This document shows, in pieces, positions 52,989-62,950 of a stretch of DNA of 64,000 nucleotides. Source of the stretch: Rhodanobacter sp. C05. GTDB lineage: Bacteria > Pseudomonadota > Gammaproteobacteria > Xanthomonadales > Rhodanobacteraceae. Below the pieces are notes generated by a model, which had not been told where the DNA came from, ran no database searches, and saw nothing but the letters and a program-made list of their open reading frames with translations. The stretch is taken from the NCBI RefSeq assembly GCF_002001165.1, contig NZ_MUNQ01000006.1, positions 124,001 through 188,000 on the forward strand, written 5' to 3'. The position numbers were made by a program, and so were the translations under genes. Position 1 is the stretch's first letter. Every line of letters starts with the position of its first letter.

Positions 52989-54386
52989 TCAGTCGATGCC
53001 GAGCTTCTTCAGCTTGTAGCGCAGCGCGCGGAACGTGATACCGAGTTTCCGGGCGGCGGCGGTCTTGTTGTAGCGCGATTCTTCCAGCGCCTTGACGATG
53101 GCGGTGCGCTCGATATTGCTGATGTAGTCGTCGAGGCCGCCATCGGCGCCGGCGGCTGCGGGCTGCGGCGCAGCCGGGGCTTCGCGGCCTGGTACCGGCA
53201 GGTCCGGACTGGCTGCGCGCGCGTTGCGTTGCGGGAGCATCAGGTCCGGTGCATCGATGCTGTTGCCGTCGCACATGGCCATGGCGCGTTCGAGGATGTT
53301 TTCGAGTTCGCGCACGTTGCCCGGGAAGTCATACCCTTCCAGTGCATCGCGTGCGGCCTGCGACAGCTGGCCGACGCTGTCGCCGCTCTTGCCGGCCAGT
53401 GCCTTGAGAATGAAGCTGGACAACAGCGGCACATCGCCACGGCGCTCGCGCAGCGGCGGCACGCGCAGCTCGATCACGTTGATCCGGTAGAAAAGGTCCT
53501 GGCGGAACTGGCCTTGTTCGACCAGCGCGCCGAGGTTCTTGTGGGTGGCGGATAGAATGCGCACGTCGACCGGAATCTCCTCGCGTCCACCAATCGGGCG
53601 CACGGCTTTTTCCTGGATCGCGCGCAGCAGTTTCACCTGCATGTGCAGCGGCAGTTCGGCCACTTCGTCAAGAAACAGCGTGCCGCCCTGAGCGGATTGA
53701 AACAGGCCTTCCTTGTCGGCGCTGGCGCCCGTGAAGCTGCCCTTGCGATGGCCGAAGAACTCGCTTTCCATCAACTCGGAGGGAATCGCGCCGCAGTTGA
53801 CCGGCACGAACGGGCCGCTCGCGCGCGGGCCCTGCTCGTGGATCAGTCGCGCCACCAGCTCCTTGCCCACGCCGGACTCACCAGCAATGTAGACCGGCGC
53901 CTGATTGCGGGCGAGTTTGCTGATCGTGGCGCGAACCTGCTGCATCGCGGTTGAGTCGCCGATCAAACGCTCGCCGGAACCACCTGCCTTGGCTGCGCCA
54001 CCGCCATTGCGCTTTTCCTCGGCCAGCCGCAGTGCGGTGCGTACCAGGCCGCGCAGCATCTGGATGTCGACCGGTTTGGAGACGAAATCGAACGCGCCGG
54101 CCTTCAGCGCATTGACTGCCGCATCGACATTGCCATATGCAGTGATCATTGCGACCGGGGTGTCCGGGCAGGTTTCGGCAATCAGTTCGATGATCTCCTG
54201 ACCATTGCCGTCGGGCAGCCGCATGTCGGTGAAGCACAAGTCGTAGCTGCGATCGGTCAGCGCGCGGCGCGCTTCGGCCACGGTGCCCACGGCGTCGACC
54301 TGCAGATCCATCCGGCCCAGCGTGATGGTCAGCAGCTCACGGATATCGCGTTCGTCGTCGATGACCAGGACGGTCTGTGCAGTCAT
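52989..54386 (-). CDS. pilR: Sigma-54-dependent response regulator PilR
   Basis: NtrC-type regulator of 465 residues that activates pilin transcription with sigma-54. The receiver has acceptor Asp54 (LCFTDMRLPDGNG) and Lys104 (FVSKPVD). The AAA+ domain shows Walker A GESGVGKE at 169-176, the sigma-54 contact loop KGSFTGA, Walker B GGTLFLDEV, and ELRVPPLRERRGDVPLL. The C-terminal Fis-type helix-turn-helix is YNKTAAARKLGITFRALRYKLKKLGI. Both the length and this ending fit PilR well. The partner kinase gene lies 57 bp upstream on the same strand. No pilA is in the window, so its target is elsewhere. Confidence 0.9.
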   Translation of the reverse strand: MTAQTVLVIDDERDIRELLTITLGRMDLQVDAVGTVAEARRALTDRSYDLCFTDMRLPDGNGQEIIELIAETCPDTPVAMITAYGNVDAAVNALKAGAFDFVSKPVDIQMLRGLVRTALRLAEEKRNGGGAAKAGGSGERLIGDSTAMQQVRATISKLARNQAPVYIAGESGVGKELVARLIHEQGPRASGPFVPVNCGAIPSELMESEFFGHRKGSFTGASADKEGLFQSAQGGTLFLDEVAELPLHMQVKLLRAIQEKAVRPIGGREEIPVDVRILSATHKNLGALVEQGQFRQDLFYRINVIELRVPPLRERRGDVPLLSSFILKALAGKSGDSVGQLSQAARDALEGYDFPGNVRELENILERAMAMCDGNSIDAPDLMLPQRNARAASPDLPVPGREAPAAPQPAAAGADGGLDDYISNIERTAIVKALEESRYNKTAAARKLGITFRALRYKLKKLGID

Positions 54387-54443
54387 GAGGGGTCTTTGAT
54401 CCGCAGGTAATTCAGCTGAAGGTTACTAGGGCAGGCCGAAACG

Positions 54444-56093
54444 TCAACGCGTGGCGACCTGGTCGGTTTCGGCTGCCTCGGCGGGGCTGCGTGCCGGCGG
54501 CGTCAGCACCAGCCGGAAACAGCTGCCGCCGCCGGCCACGCGGACATATTCCAGCGCGGCCTGGTTGGCCTCGCTCATCTGCCGGGCCAGGTACAGACCC
54601 AGCCCGGTGCCGTATTCGTGGGTGGTGTAGAACGGCTCGAAGATCTGTGCGGCCACTTTCGGCGCGATGCCGGGGCCTCGGTCGATCACTTCGAGGATCG
54701 GCACGCCGTGCTCGCCCTGCCGGGTCACCACCATCACCCGCGCCGGCTCACCCGGCAGGCGGCCGTAGCGCAGGGCATTCTGCACCAGGTTCCACACCAC
54801 CTGCTGCAGCTGCTGCGGATCGGCGACCGCTGCCACCGGCGCGCCATTGCTGGCGATGGCACGCAGCGAATCGATGCCGAGGTCATTGCCCTGGGAGTAT
54901 TCCTCGACGAAGGCCTGCGCCCAGTGGCCGAGATCCAGCGTTTCCGGCCGCGAACGCTCACGCCGGGAGAGCTGCAGGATGTTTTCGATGATCTCGTTGA
55001 GCCGGATGCAATGGTTGTTGATGATCTCGACCATGCGCTGGTCGGTGCTGTCCATGCTCTTCGACTCGGCCAGCAGCTGGGCCGAGTAGCGGATCGCTGC
55101 CAGCGGATTGCGGATCTCATGGGCGATCGAGGCAGACAGCCGACCCAACGAGCTGAGCGTGAGCTCCTCCGCGCGGCGCGACAGCAGCGAGGTGTCGTCC
55201 AGGAAGATCAGCACGTGTGAATCGTCGTTCGGCGCCAGCCGGCTGAAGCGTGGCACCACCTCGGGCACGCCGTCGGCGAGCTGGGTGGCGGTTTCGTCCA
55301 GCTTTCCCGAGGTCATCCAGTGGTACAGCCGGCGCGACAGCTCCGGTGCCAGCTGGCCCAGGTCGCGCTGGTCGGCACGGGGGTTGCCCAGCAGCATCCA
55401 GGCCGACTCGTTGATCTGTTGAATGCGGTTGGCGTCGTCCACCAGCAGCACGCCGGTCTTCATGCGACGGATGATCAGTTCGTTGACCTGCGCGAGGTTG
55501 GCCAGGTCGGTGCTGCGCTGCTCGGCCAGTGCCTCGGTGGCGCGCAGCTGGCGGCCCAGCACATGGCACAGCGTGCTGCTGGCGAAATAGGCCAGGCCGA
55601 ACAGTGCCGCTTCCAGCAGGTCGCGGTCGGCGGGATTGCTCGCCGATGAGCCGATCAGGGTGTGGCCGAGGATGCCGAGGGTGGCCAGCGAGGCAAAGAA
55701 GCTCGACAGCCGCAGAGGCAGGATCAGCGCGCCCGCACTCAGGTTCACCGCCAGCATCATGGCGATGCCGATGCGCGCATCGTGCATTGCACCGATCGCC
55801 AGCACGGCGGCGATGATGTCCACTGCCAGGGTCACCGAGACGGCGGTGCTGACGTAGGCCATGCTGCGCCGGTTGAACAGCAGTGCGATCAGCGCGAACA
55901 GCAGATAGGCCGAGGTCACGCCGCGGGCAAGCCCGGGTTTGGCCAGTTCCGGCCAGCCCATCCCGCCCGGACTGAAGGCCAGCCCGGCGTAGACCAGCGC
56001 CTGCACCAGCCGGAACGCATTGAGGAAGGTCAACTCGTGGCGAATCGTCGCGGTACCCGCGCGGGTGGCGATGAAGGGCGGTGTGCTGGACAC
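54444..56093 (-). CDS. pilS: Sensor histidine kinase PilS
   Basis: A 549-residue kinase partner of PilR. I chose GTG 56093 (VSSTPPFIATRAG), which has AGGGAG about 10 nt upstream; the longer open frame upstream is unlike the family. Six membrane helices lie at about 25-190 (AYLLFALIALLFNRR, VSVTLAVDIIAAVLAIGA, IAMMLAVNLSAGALILPLRL). A PAS domain follows (LIIRRMKTGVLLVDDANRIQQINESA), then the acceptor His in LSASIAHEIRNPLAAIRYSA and ATPase motifs VVWNLVQNALRYG, VIDRGPGIAP and EYGTGLGLYLARQM. It stands immediately upstream of pilR and is divergent from sucC. Confidence 0.9.
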   Translation of the reverse strand: MSSTPPFIATRAGTATIRHELTFLNAFRLVQALVYAGLAFSPGGMGWPELAKPGLARGVTSAYLLFALIALLFNRRSMAYVSTAVSVTLAVDIIAAVLAIGAMHDARIGIAMMLAVNLSAGALILPLRLSSFFASLATLGILGHTLIGSSASNPADRDLLEAALFGLAYFASSTLCHVLGRQLRATEALAEQRSTDLANLAQVNELIIRRMKTGVLLVDDANRIQQINESAWMLLGNPRADQRDLGQLAPELSRRLYHWMTSGKLDETATQLADGVPEVVPRFSRLAPNDDSHVLIFLDDTSLLSRRAEELTLSSLGRLSASIAHEIRNPLAAIRYSAQLLAESKSMDSTDQRMVEIINNHCIRLNEIIENILQLSRRERSRPETLDLGHWAQAFVEEYSQGNDLGIDSLRAIASNGAPVAAVADPQQLQQVVWNLVQNALRYGRLPGEPARVMVVTRQGEHGVPILEVIDRGPGIAPKVAAQIFEPFYTTHEYGTGLGLYLARQMSEANQAALEYVRVAGGGSCFRLVLTPPARSPAEAAETDQVATR

Positions 56094-56377
56094 GTGGCGG
56101 GCACTCCCTGGCGGTTCCGGTCGAGTATAGACGGGCTGATCGGTGTTGGAACGGGATCGCAAGGCGCATGAAACCGCGCTGCCAGGCGGTCCGGGCACGC
56201 CGCTCTTTCCATTACTGCCCGCTTCCGTGAAAATAGGCGGCCGTATTGCACGGTTTTGCCGGTTCACTGGCATGCGCACTGCATTCGGCAGCGCGTCACT
56301 CCGCCGTCCGACCTTCCTGACCCACGTCGTGTTCAAGCGTGCGGCCGCCATGTTTTCCCGTTCGCTCGAGGTATCGA

Positions 56378-57541
<1,164 letters not shown>

Positions 57542-57552
57542 GGAGCAAACGA

Positions 57553-58425
57553 ATGAGCGTTCTCGTCAACAAGAACACCAAGGTGATCGTGCAGGGCTTC
57601 ACCGGCCAGCAGGGCACCTTCCATGCACAGCAGTGCCTCGACTACGGCACCAAAGTGGTCGGCGGTGTGACCCCGGGCAAGGGCGGTTCCGAGCATATCG
57701 GGCTGCCAGTCTTCAACTCGGTCGATGAAGCCGTGCTCGAAACCGGCGCCGACGCGTCGGTGATCTTCGTGCCGCCGCCGTTCGCGGCCGACTCGATCCT
57801 CGAAGCGATCGATGCCGGCATCAAGGTGATCGTGGCGATCACCGAAGGCATCCCGGTGCTCGACATGCTGCGCGTGAAGAACGTGCTGCAGCAGCATCCG
57901 GAGATCGTGCTGATCGGGCCGAACTGCCCCGGCATCATCACCCCGGACGAGTGCAAGATCGGCATCATGCCGGGTCACATCCACAAGAAGGGCAAGGTCG
58001 GCATCGTCTCGCGTTCCGGCACGCTGACCTATGAGGCCGTGTTCCAGACCACCAACGAAGGCCTGGGCCAGTCCACCTGCATCGGCATCGGCGGCGATCC
58101 GATCAATGGCCTGAGCTTCATCGATTGCCTGAAGCTGTTCCAGGATGATCCGCAGACCGAAGGCATCATCATGGTTGGCGAGATCGGCGGCAGCGCCGAG
58201 GAAGACGCCGCCGAGTTCATCGGCGAATACGTCAAGAAACCGGTGGTCTCGTTCATCGCCGGCGCCTCGGCGCCGGCCGGCAAGCGCATGGGCCATGCCG
58301 GCGCGATCATCTCCGGCGGCAAGGGCACGGCGGCAGCGAAGTTCGCTGCGCTGGAGAAGGCGGGCGTCACCACGGTGAAGTCGCCGGCCGATCTGGGCAA
58401 GACGCTCGCGAAGCTGATGAAGTAA
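57553..58425 (+). CDS. sucD: Succinyl-CoA synthetase alpha subunit
   Basis: A 290-residue CoA-binding subunit carrying the phospho-histidine. It has [17 protein letters not shown] (CoA-binding Rossmann fold), GGVTPGKGG, the [15 protein letters not shown] strand, [10 protein letters not shown], and the active-site His in [18 protein letters not shown], flanked by [23 protein letters not shown] lies upstream of ATG 57553. A 20-bp-stem hairpin follows the gene. Confidence 0.97.
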   Translation: MSVLVNKNTKVIVQGFTGQQGTFHAQQCLDYGTKVVGGVTPGKGGSEHIGLPVFNSVDEAVLETGADASVIFVPPPFAADSILEAIDAGIKVIVAITEGIPVLDMLRVKNVLQQHPEIVLIGPNCPGIITPDECKIGIMPGHIHKKGKVGIVSRSGTLTYEAVFQTTNEGLGQSTCIGIGGDPINGLSFIDCLKLFQDDPQTEGIIMVGEIGGSAEEDAAEFIGEYVKKPVVSFIAGASAPAGKRMGHAGAIISGGKGTAAAKFAALEKAGVTTVKSPADLGKTLAKLMK

Positions 58426-58442
58426 GTCGGCTGCAGCGCGTA

Positions 58443-58488
58443 AAATACGAAGGCCGCGACCCCTCTCAGGGTCGCGGCCTTCGTATTT
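58443..58488. terminator. Perfect 20-bp hairpin after sucD
   Basis: Arms 58443-58462 and 58469-58488 are exact reverse complements, with loop CTCTCA. The outer four positions are A/T, so on either strand the stem ends in a short T-run. It resembles a bidirectional terminator, but it lies only 13 nt before the nadE start codon. Confidence 0.75.
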
Positions 58489-58501
58489 CTGGAGCATGAC
58501 C

Positions 58502-60133
58502 ATGGCAAGGCTGCGGCTGGCACTGGCCCAACACGATTTCCCGGTGGGTGCGGTGGCGGCGAATGCCGCGAAGACCGGCGACCTGATTGCACAGGCACGT
58601 ACCGGCGGTGCCGGACTGGTGGTGTTTCCCGAACTCACCCTGAGCGGCTATCCGCCTGAGGATCTGCTGCTGCGGCCGAGTTTCCTGGCGGCCTGCGAGA
58701 GTGAGCTCAATGCGCTGGCGCAGGCCACCCATGGCGTTGCCGCACTGGTTGGCCATCCGCAGAGCGAGGGCGAGGTGTACAACGCCGCCAGCCTGCTGCG
58801 CGCTGGTCGCATCGAGGCTACGGCACACAAGCAGGCGTTGCCGAACTACGGCGTGTTTGACGACAAGCGCTATTTCCGTCCAGGTCATGCGACGGTCACC
58901 ACGATGATCGACAGCGTCTGTATCGGGCTGTTGATCTGCGAGGACATCTGGCAGCCCGAGCCTGCGGCGCAGGCGGCGGCGGCAGGTGCCGAACTGATCG
59001 TGGTAGTCAATGCCTCGCCATGGGATGACGCCAAGCAGGCTGAACGTGAAGCCGTGCTGATCGAGCGTGCGCGTGAAACCGGGTGTGCGATTGTCTATCT
59101 CAACCTGGTCGGCGGTCAGGACGAGGTGGTCTACGACGGTGCTTCGTTGCTGGTCAACGGCGACAGTTCGATCGCCGCGCGTGCGCCGGCCTTTGTCGAC
59201 GCACTGCTGTGGGCCGAGTTCGATCCGACGACGCGCACGCTGCACGCCGAGGACTGGCCGGTGTCCGCCGATGCCTGCGTCGAGGCTACGCTGTACGCCG
59301 CTTTGGTGCGCGGCACCCGCGACTACATCGACAAGAACGGTTTCGGCGGTGTGCTGCTCGGGTTATCCGGCGGCATCGACTCGGCCCTGACCCTGGCGTT
59401 GGCCGTCGACGCACTGGGCGCTGACCGCGTCACCGCGGTCATGATGCCCACGCGCTACACCTCGCAGCTGTCGCTGGATGGCGCTCGCGCGCAGGCCGAA
59501 AAGCTCGGCGTGGATTACCACGTGATCTCGATCGAGGCGACCTATGAGTCGTTCATCGGTGCGTTGACGCCGGCGTTCGCCGGCAAGGGCGCCGATACCA
59601 CCGAGGAGAACCTGCAATCCCGCACTCGCGGCGTGATGCTGATGGCGCTCAGCAACAAGCATGGCCGCCTGCTGCTGGCAACCGGCAACAAGAGCGAGAT
59701 GGCGGTTGGTTACGCCACCCTCTACGGCGACATGTGCGGCGCCTACGCGCCGTTGAAGGATGTCTACAAGACCGTGGTCTACAAGCTGTCGCGTTGGCGC
59801 AACGCGCAGGCAGCACGTGCAGGTGAGGGCGACATGATTCCCGCCGCGGTGATCGAGCGTCCTCCGTCGGCCGAGCTGCGCGACAACCAGACCGACCAGG
59901 ATTCACTGCCACCGTACGATGAGCTGGACGCAATCCTTGCGCGCTTCATCGAGGGTGAACAGTCGCAGGCAGAGATTGCCGAGCAGGGTTTTCACGCCGA
60001 CACCGTGCGCAGGGTGGTGCGGCTGGTGCTGCTGAACGAGTTCAAACGCCGGCAGTCGGCGCCGGGGCCGCGCGTGACCACGCGTGCGTTTGGCCGCGAG
60101 CGGCGTTATCCGATCACGTCCGGCTGGCGTTGA
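58502..60133 (+). CDS. nadE: Glutamine-dependent NAD+ synthetase
   Basis: Two-domain enzyme (543 residues) that makes NAD+ from nicotinate adenine dinucleotide using glutamine. The N-terminal nitrilase-type glutaminase has the Glu in VVFPELTLSGYPPEDLLL, Lys in HKQALPNYGVFDDKRYF and Cys in IGLLICEDIW. The C-terminal synthetase has the PP-loop LGLSGGIDSALTLALAV, VMMPTRYTS, and the conserved TGNKSEMAVGYATLYGDMCG. ATG 58502 has GGAG seven bases upstream; ATG 58496 has it only one base away. The gene starts just beyond the sucCD hairpin, leaving no space for its own promoter after that structure. Confidence 0.95.
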   Translation: MARLRLALAQHDFPVGAVAANAAKTGDLIAQARTGGAGLVVFPELTLSGYPPEDLLLRPSFLAACESELNALAQATHGVAALVGHPQSEGEVYNAASLLRAGRIEATAHKQALPNYGVFDDKRYFRPGHATVTTMIDSVCIGLLICEDIWQPEPAAQAAAAGAELIVVVNASPWDDAKQAEREAVLIERARETGCAIVYLNLVGGQDEVVYDGASLLVNGDSSIAARAPAFVDALLWAEFDPTTRTLHAEDWPVSADACVEATLYAALVRGTRDYIDKNGFGGVLLGLSGGIDSALTLALAVDALGADRVTAVMMPTRYTSQLSLDGARAQAEKLGVDYHVISIEATYESFIGALTPAFAGKGADTTEENLQSRTRGVMLMALSNKHGRLLLATGNKSEMAVGYATLYGDMCGAYAPLKDVYKTVVYKLSRWRNAQAARAGEGDMIPAAVIERPPSAELRDNQTDQDSLPPYDELDAILARFIEGEQSQAEIAEQGFHADTVRRVVRLVLLNEFKRRQSAPGPRVTTRAFGRERRYPITSGWR

Positions 60134-60164
60134 GGCAATGCCTTCGTGAATCGACGGGCTGGCA

Positions 60165-61073
60165 TCAGTGCGCCCGTTTCTGCTTCGCCAACGTGATCAC
60201 CACCACACCGAGCAGGATGATGGCCATGCCGGCGAGGTCATAGGGACCGACGTGCTCACCAGCCAGCAGCAGGCCGAACAACACGGCCACCGGCGGATTC
60301 ACATACGCATAGCTGGTGCTCAGTGCCGGTCGCGCATGTTTCAGTACATACAGGTAGGCGCTGAACGCGATAAGCGAACCGAACACTGCCAGATAGACCA
60401 CCGCCAGAGTGGCGCGCGTGGTGGGATGCGCCGGAAGATGTTCACCGCTGGCAAAGCCGAAGGTCAGCAAGGCAACGCTGGCGCAGAGCATCTGTGCGGC
60501 AGTGTTCATCGGCCCTGGCGGCATTTCGCGGCGGCGGCTCCAGGCCGAACCGAACGCCCAGCACATCGCGGCCACCAGCAGCGCCATCGCGCCAAACCGT
60601 GACCCGGACAGGCTGCTGCCGAGATTCAGCACGATCACACCGGCGAAGCCGATCGCCAGGCCGATGCTTTCGCGCCGGTTGGGCCATTCGCCATACATGC
60701 CGGAGAACAGCGCGGCGAACAGCGGCATGCTGGCCACCGCCACGGCGGCGATGCCGGAGCTCACCCGCTCCTCGGCAAAACAGACCAGGCCGTTGCCGAA
60801 ACCGAGCAGCAATAAGCCGGTGAATCCGGCATTGCGCCATTGCAGGCGTGTTGGCGGCGCCATGCCGCGCAGGCGCAAGACGCCATACAACGCCATGCCG
60901 GCGCACAGGAAGCGGACGCCAGCGAGCAGGAACGGCGGATAGCTTTCCAGCGCGTAGCGGATACCCAGATAGGTCGAACCCCAGATCACGTACAACGCGA
61001 ACAGCGCCAGCGGTATCAGGATGCGAGGGTCACGGAAGTGATGCGGCGCGGTGGCCACAGAATGGTCGGACAT
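60165..61073 (-). CDS. EamA/DMT-family exporter (YedA-like)
   Basis: A 302-residue inner-membrane protein of ten helices built from two EamA repeats. The start region LFALYVIWGSTYLGIRYALES, FLLAGVRFLCAGMAL, AEERVSSGIAAVAVASMPLFAALFSG and PALSTSYAYVNPPVAVLFGLLLAGEHVGPYDLAGMAIILLGV are typical of the YedA group of drug/metabolite exporters. Substrate unknown. It converges with nadE and is on its own on the minus strand; the small membrane-protein gene upstream is about 110 bp away. Confidence 0.87.
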   Translation of the reverse strand: MSDHSVATAPHHFRDPRILIPLALFALYVIWGSTYLGIRYALESYPPFLLAGVRFLCAGMALYGVLRLRGMAPPTRLQWRNAGFTGLLLLGFGNGLVCFAEERVSSGIAAVAVASMPLFAALFSGMYGEWPNRRESIGLAIGFAGVIVLNLGSSLSGSRFGAMALLVAAMCWAFGSAWSRRREMPPGPMNTAAQMLCASVALLTFGFASGEHLPAHPTTRATLAVVYLAVFGSLIAFSAYLYVLKHARPALSTSYAYVNPPVAVLFGLLLAGEHVGPYDLAGMAIILLGVVVITLAKQKRAH

Positions 61074-61182
61074 GGAGGCAGATCGTGAGGGGACGGCGCA
61101 TTATCCGCGAGCTTGGCGGATTTGGTGAGCACGATCTGTGGCGTAATGCGGCGCTGGCCGTGGCGGCCTGCGTGTCGTGCGT

Positions 61183-61458
61183 TCAGTGCGTGACGGGGCG
61201 ACCCTGCTGGATCACCACGAACTCGCCTTCCAGCACGTCAGGCTGGTGCGTGGCGCGCGCTGCAGCTGGGCTGGCAGGAGACTTCGCGTGGTGCCATCGA
61301 CGCCAGGCCAGCAGCAGGCTGCCGCCCACTAGCAAGACGCCGGCGACCATCAGACCGAACACGAGCAGCACGCCGATCAACGCCACGCCGACCAGCAGCG
61401 ACAGGACGCGAACCAGTGGATGGCGGGAGCGACGGAGGGAAGGCATGGTGACGTACAT
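61183..61458 (-). CDS. Small membrane protein of unknown function
   Basis: A 91-residue protein with a basic N-terminus (MPSLRRSRHPLVRV from the second Met at 61446; the annotated ATG adds MYVT) and one long or two short hydrophobic helices (LSLLVGVALIGVLLVFGLMVAGVLLVGGSLLLAW split by a Gly-rich turn), then a soluble tail ending LEGEFVVIQQGRPVTH. The EGEFxVI tail resembles a small conserved group in Xanthomonadales from memory. It is divergent from the Rieske gene. Confidence 0.6.
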   Translation of the reverse strand: MYVTMPSLRRSRHPLVRVLSLLVGVALIGVLLVFGLMVAGVLLVGGSLLLAWRRWHHAKSPASPAAARATHQPDVLEGEFVVIQQGRPVTH

Positions 61459-61548
61459 GTGTTAAAAATCCGTGTGGTAAAATCAACGACTTACGCTTGA
61501 AATCGTGCGTACAACCATGGGGCCATCCAGCCCGCGAGGCAAGTGCCG

Positions 61549-61899
61549 ATGGATACAGTGACCTCCGTCCAGTTGTTGTGCCGACTGGACGATATTCCGG
61601 ACGGCGGAGCCATCGCCGTCGATGCGCTGCTGCCCGGTGGCGAGGAGAGCCTGATCCTGTTGCGGCAGGGTGACCAGGTGCGTGGTTATCTCAATGTCTG
61701 CCCGCACACGGGTCGCCGGCTGGACTACGCACCTGGCAAGTTCCTGTTGAAGAACGACACGCTGATCTGCGCCGTGCACGGCGCCACCTTCAATCAAGGC
61801 GATGGATTGTGCATCGCTGGTCCGTGCCGGGGCGAGCACCTGCGCGAAGTGAGCATGCGGGTGGAGGGCGGCACCGTTCACCTGACTGCCGGCGCGTAG
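61549..61899 (+). CDS. Rieske [2Fe-2S] ferredoxin-like protein
   Basis: A 116-residue soluble Rieske protein. Cluster ligands are in [14 protein letters not shown] (Cys-x-His) and [15 protein letters not shown] (Cys-x-x-His). The rest is a compact beta fold ([12 protein letters not shown] at the end). No oxygenase catalytic domain follows, so it is probably an electron-transfer component or a small stand-alone Rieske. Start ATG 61549 (GTG 61543 is possible). It lies 130 bp before cysD on the same strand; any link to sulfate assimilation is only positional. Confidence 0.85.
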   Translation: MDTVTSVQLLCRLDDIPDGGAIAVDALLPGGEESLILLRQGDQVRGYLNVCPHTGRRLDYAPGKFLLKNDTLICAVHGATFNQGDGLCIAGPCRGEHLREVSMRVEGGTVHLTAGA

Positions 61900-61974
61900 C
61901 CACCTCCGTCATCGGCATGCGGGAAGCATGGGCGTGTCCTGCCGGCTGCCGCATATGGATAAATCCGCTGGTCA

Positions 61975-62004
61975 TTACGCAAACGGTGCGGCCCCGACTA
62001 GAAT
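61975..62004 (+). promoter_or_regulatory. Weak candidate cysD promoter
   Basis: TAGAAT at 61999-62004 is a fair -10, 26 bp before the cysD start codon. TTACGC at 61975-61980 is a poor -35 at 18 bp. No CysB-type site was recognised. Confidence 0.25.
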
Positions 62005-62029
62005 CCGGACGGATATCAACGGCAGCAAC

Positions 62030-62950
62030 ATGACAAACTTCGACGCTCTTGCGCACGCCTCGCACCTGAAGCACCTGGAATCGGAAAGCATCCACATCCT
62101 GCGCGAGGTGGCGGCGGAGTTCCGCAACCCGGTGATGATGTATTCCATCGGCAAGGACTCCTCGGTGCTGCTGCACCTGCTGCAGAAGGCGTTTTATCCG
62201 GCGCCGCCACCGATCCCGCTGCTGCACGTGGACACCACGTGGAAATTCCGCGAGATGATCGCGTTCCGCGATCGCCGTGCGCAGGAAACCGGCTGCCGCC
62301 TGATCGTGCATATCAATCAGGACGGCGTGGCGCAGGGCATCGGCCCGTTCGCTCACGGCGCCACCGTGCATACCGACGTGATGAAGACCCAGGCGCTGAA
62401 GCAGGCGCTGGACAAGTACAAGTTCGACGCCGCGATCGGCGGCGCACGGCGCGACGAGGAGAAGTCGCGTGCCAAGGAACGTGTGTTCTCGTTCCGAAAC
62501 GCACAGCACCGCTGGGATCCGAAGAGTCAGCGGCCGGAGTTGTGGAACCTCTACAACGCGCGTATTGCCAAGGGCGAAAGCGTGCGCGTGTTTCCGTTGT
62601 CGAACTGGACCGAGCTGGATATCTGGCTGTACATCTATCGCGAGAAGATCGAAGTGCCGTCGCTGTACCTCGCCGCCGAGCGGCCGGTGGTCGAGCGTGA
62701 TGGCGCGTTGATCATGGTCGACGACGAGCGCATGCCGCTGCGGCCGGGCGAGATCCCGCAAATGCGCAAGGTGCGTTTCCGCACGCTGGGGTGTTATCCG
62801 CTGACCGGTGCGATCGAGTCCGAGGCCGATACCTTGCCGGCAGTCATCCAGGAAATGCTGGTGGCCCGCACCTCCGAGCGCCAGGGCCGGGTGATCGACC
62901 ATGATCCGTCCGCATCGATGGAGAAGAAGAAGCAGGAGGGTTATTTCTGA
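62030..62950 (+). CDS. cysD: Sulfate adenylyltransferase subunit 2
   Basis: ATP sulfurylase catalytic subunit (306 residues), which makes adenosine phosphosulfate from sulfate and ATP. The PP-loop is [13 protein letters not shown], followed by the [14 protein letters not shown] stretch, [23 protein letters not shown] and [20 protein letters not shown]. It ends with KKKQEGYF, as usual for CysD. ATG 62030 begins [17 protein letters not shown]; a longer open frame upstream lacks support. Its stop TGA shares one base with the cysN ATG (TGATG), so the two subunits are translationally coupled. Confidence 0.96.
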   Translation: MTNFDALAHASHLKHLESESIHILREVAAEFRNPVMMYSIGKDSSVLLHLLQKAFYPAPPPIPLLHVDTTWKFREMIAFRDRRAQETGCRLIVHINQDGVAQGIGPFAHGATVHTDVMKTQALKQALDKYKFDAAIGGARRDEEKSRAKERVFSFRNAQHRWDPKSQRPELWNLYNARIAKGESVRVFPLSNWTELDIWLYIYREKIEVPSLYLAAERPVVERDGALIMVDDERMPLRPGEIPQMRKVRFRTLGCYPLTGAIESEADTLPAVIQEMLVARTSERQGRVIDHDPSASMEKKKQEGYF

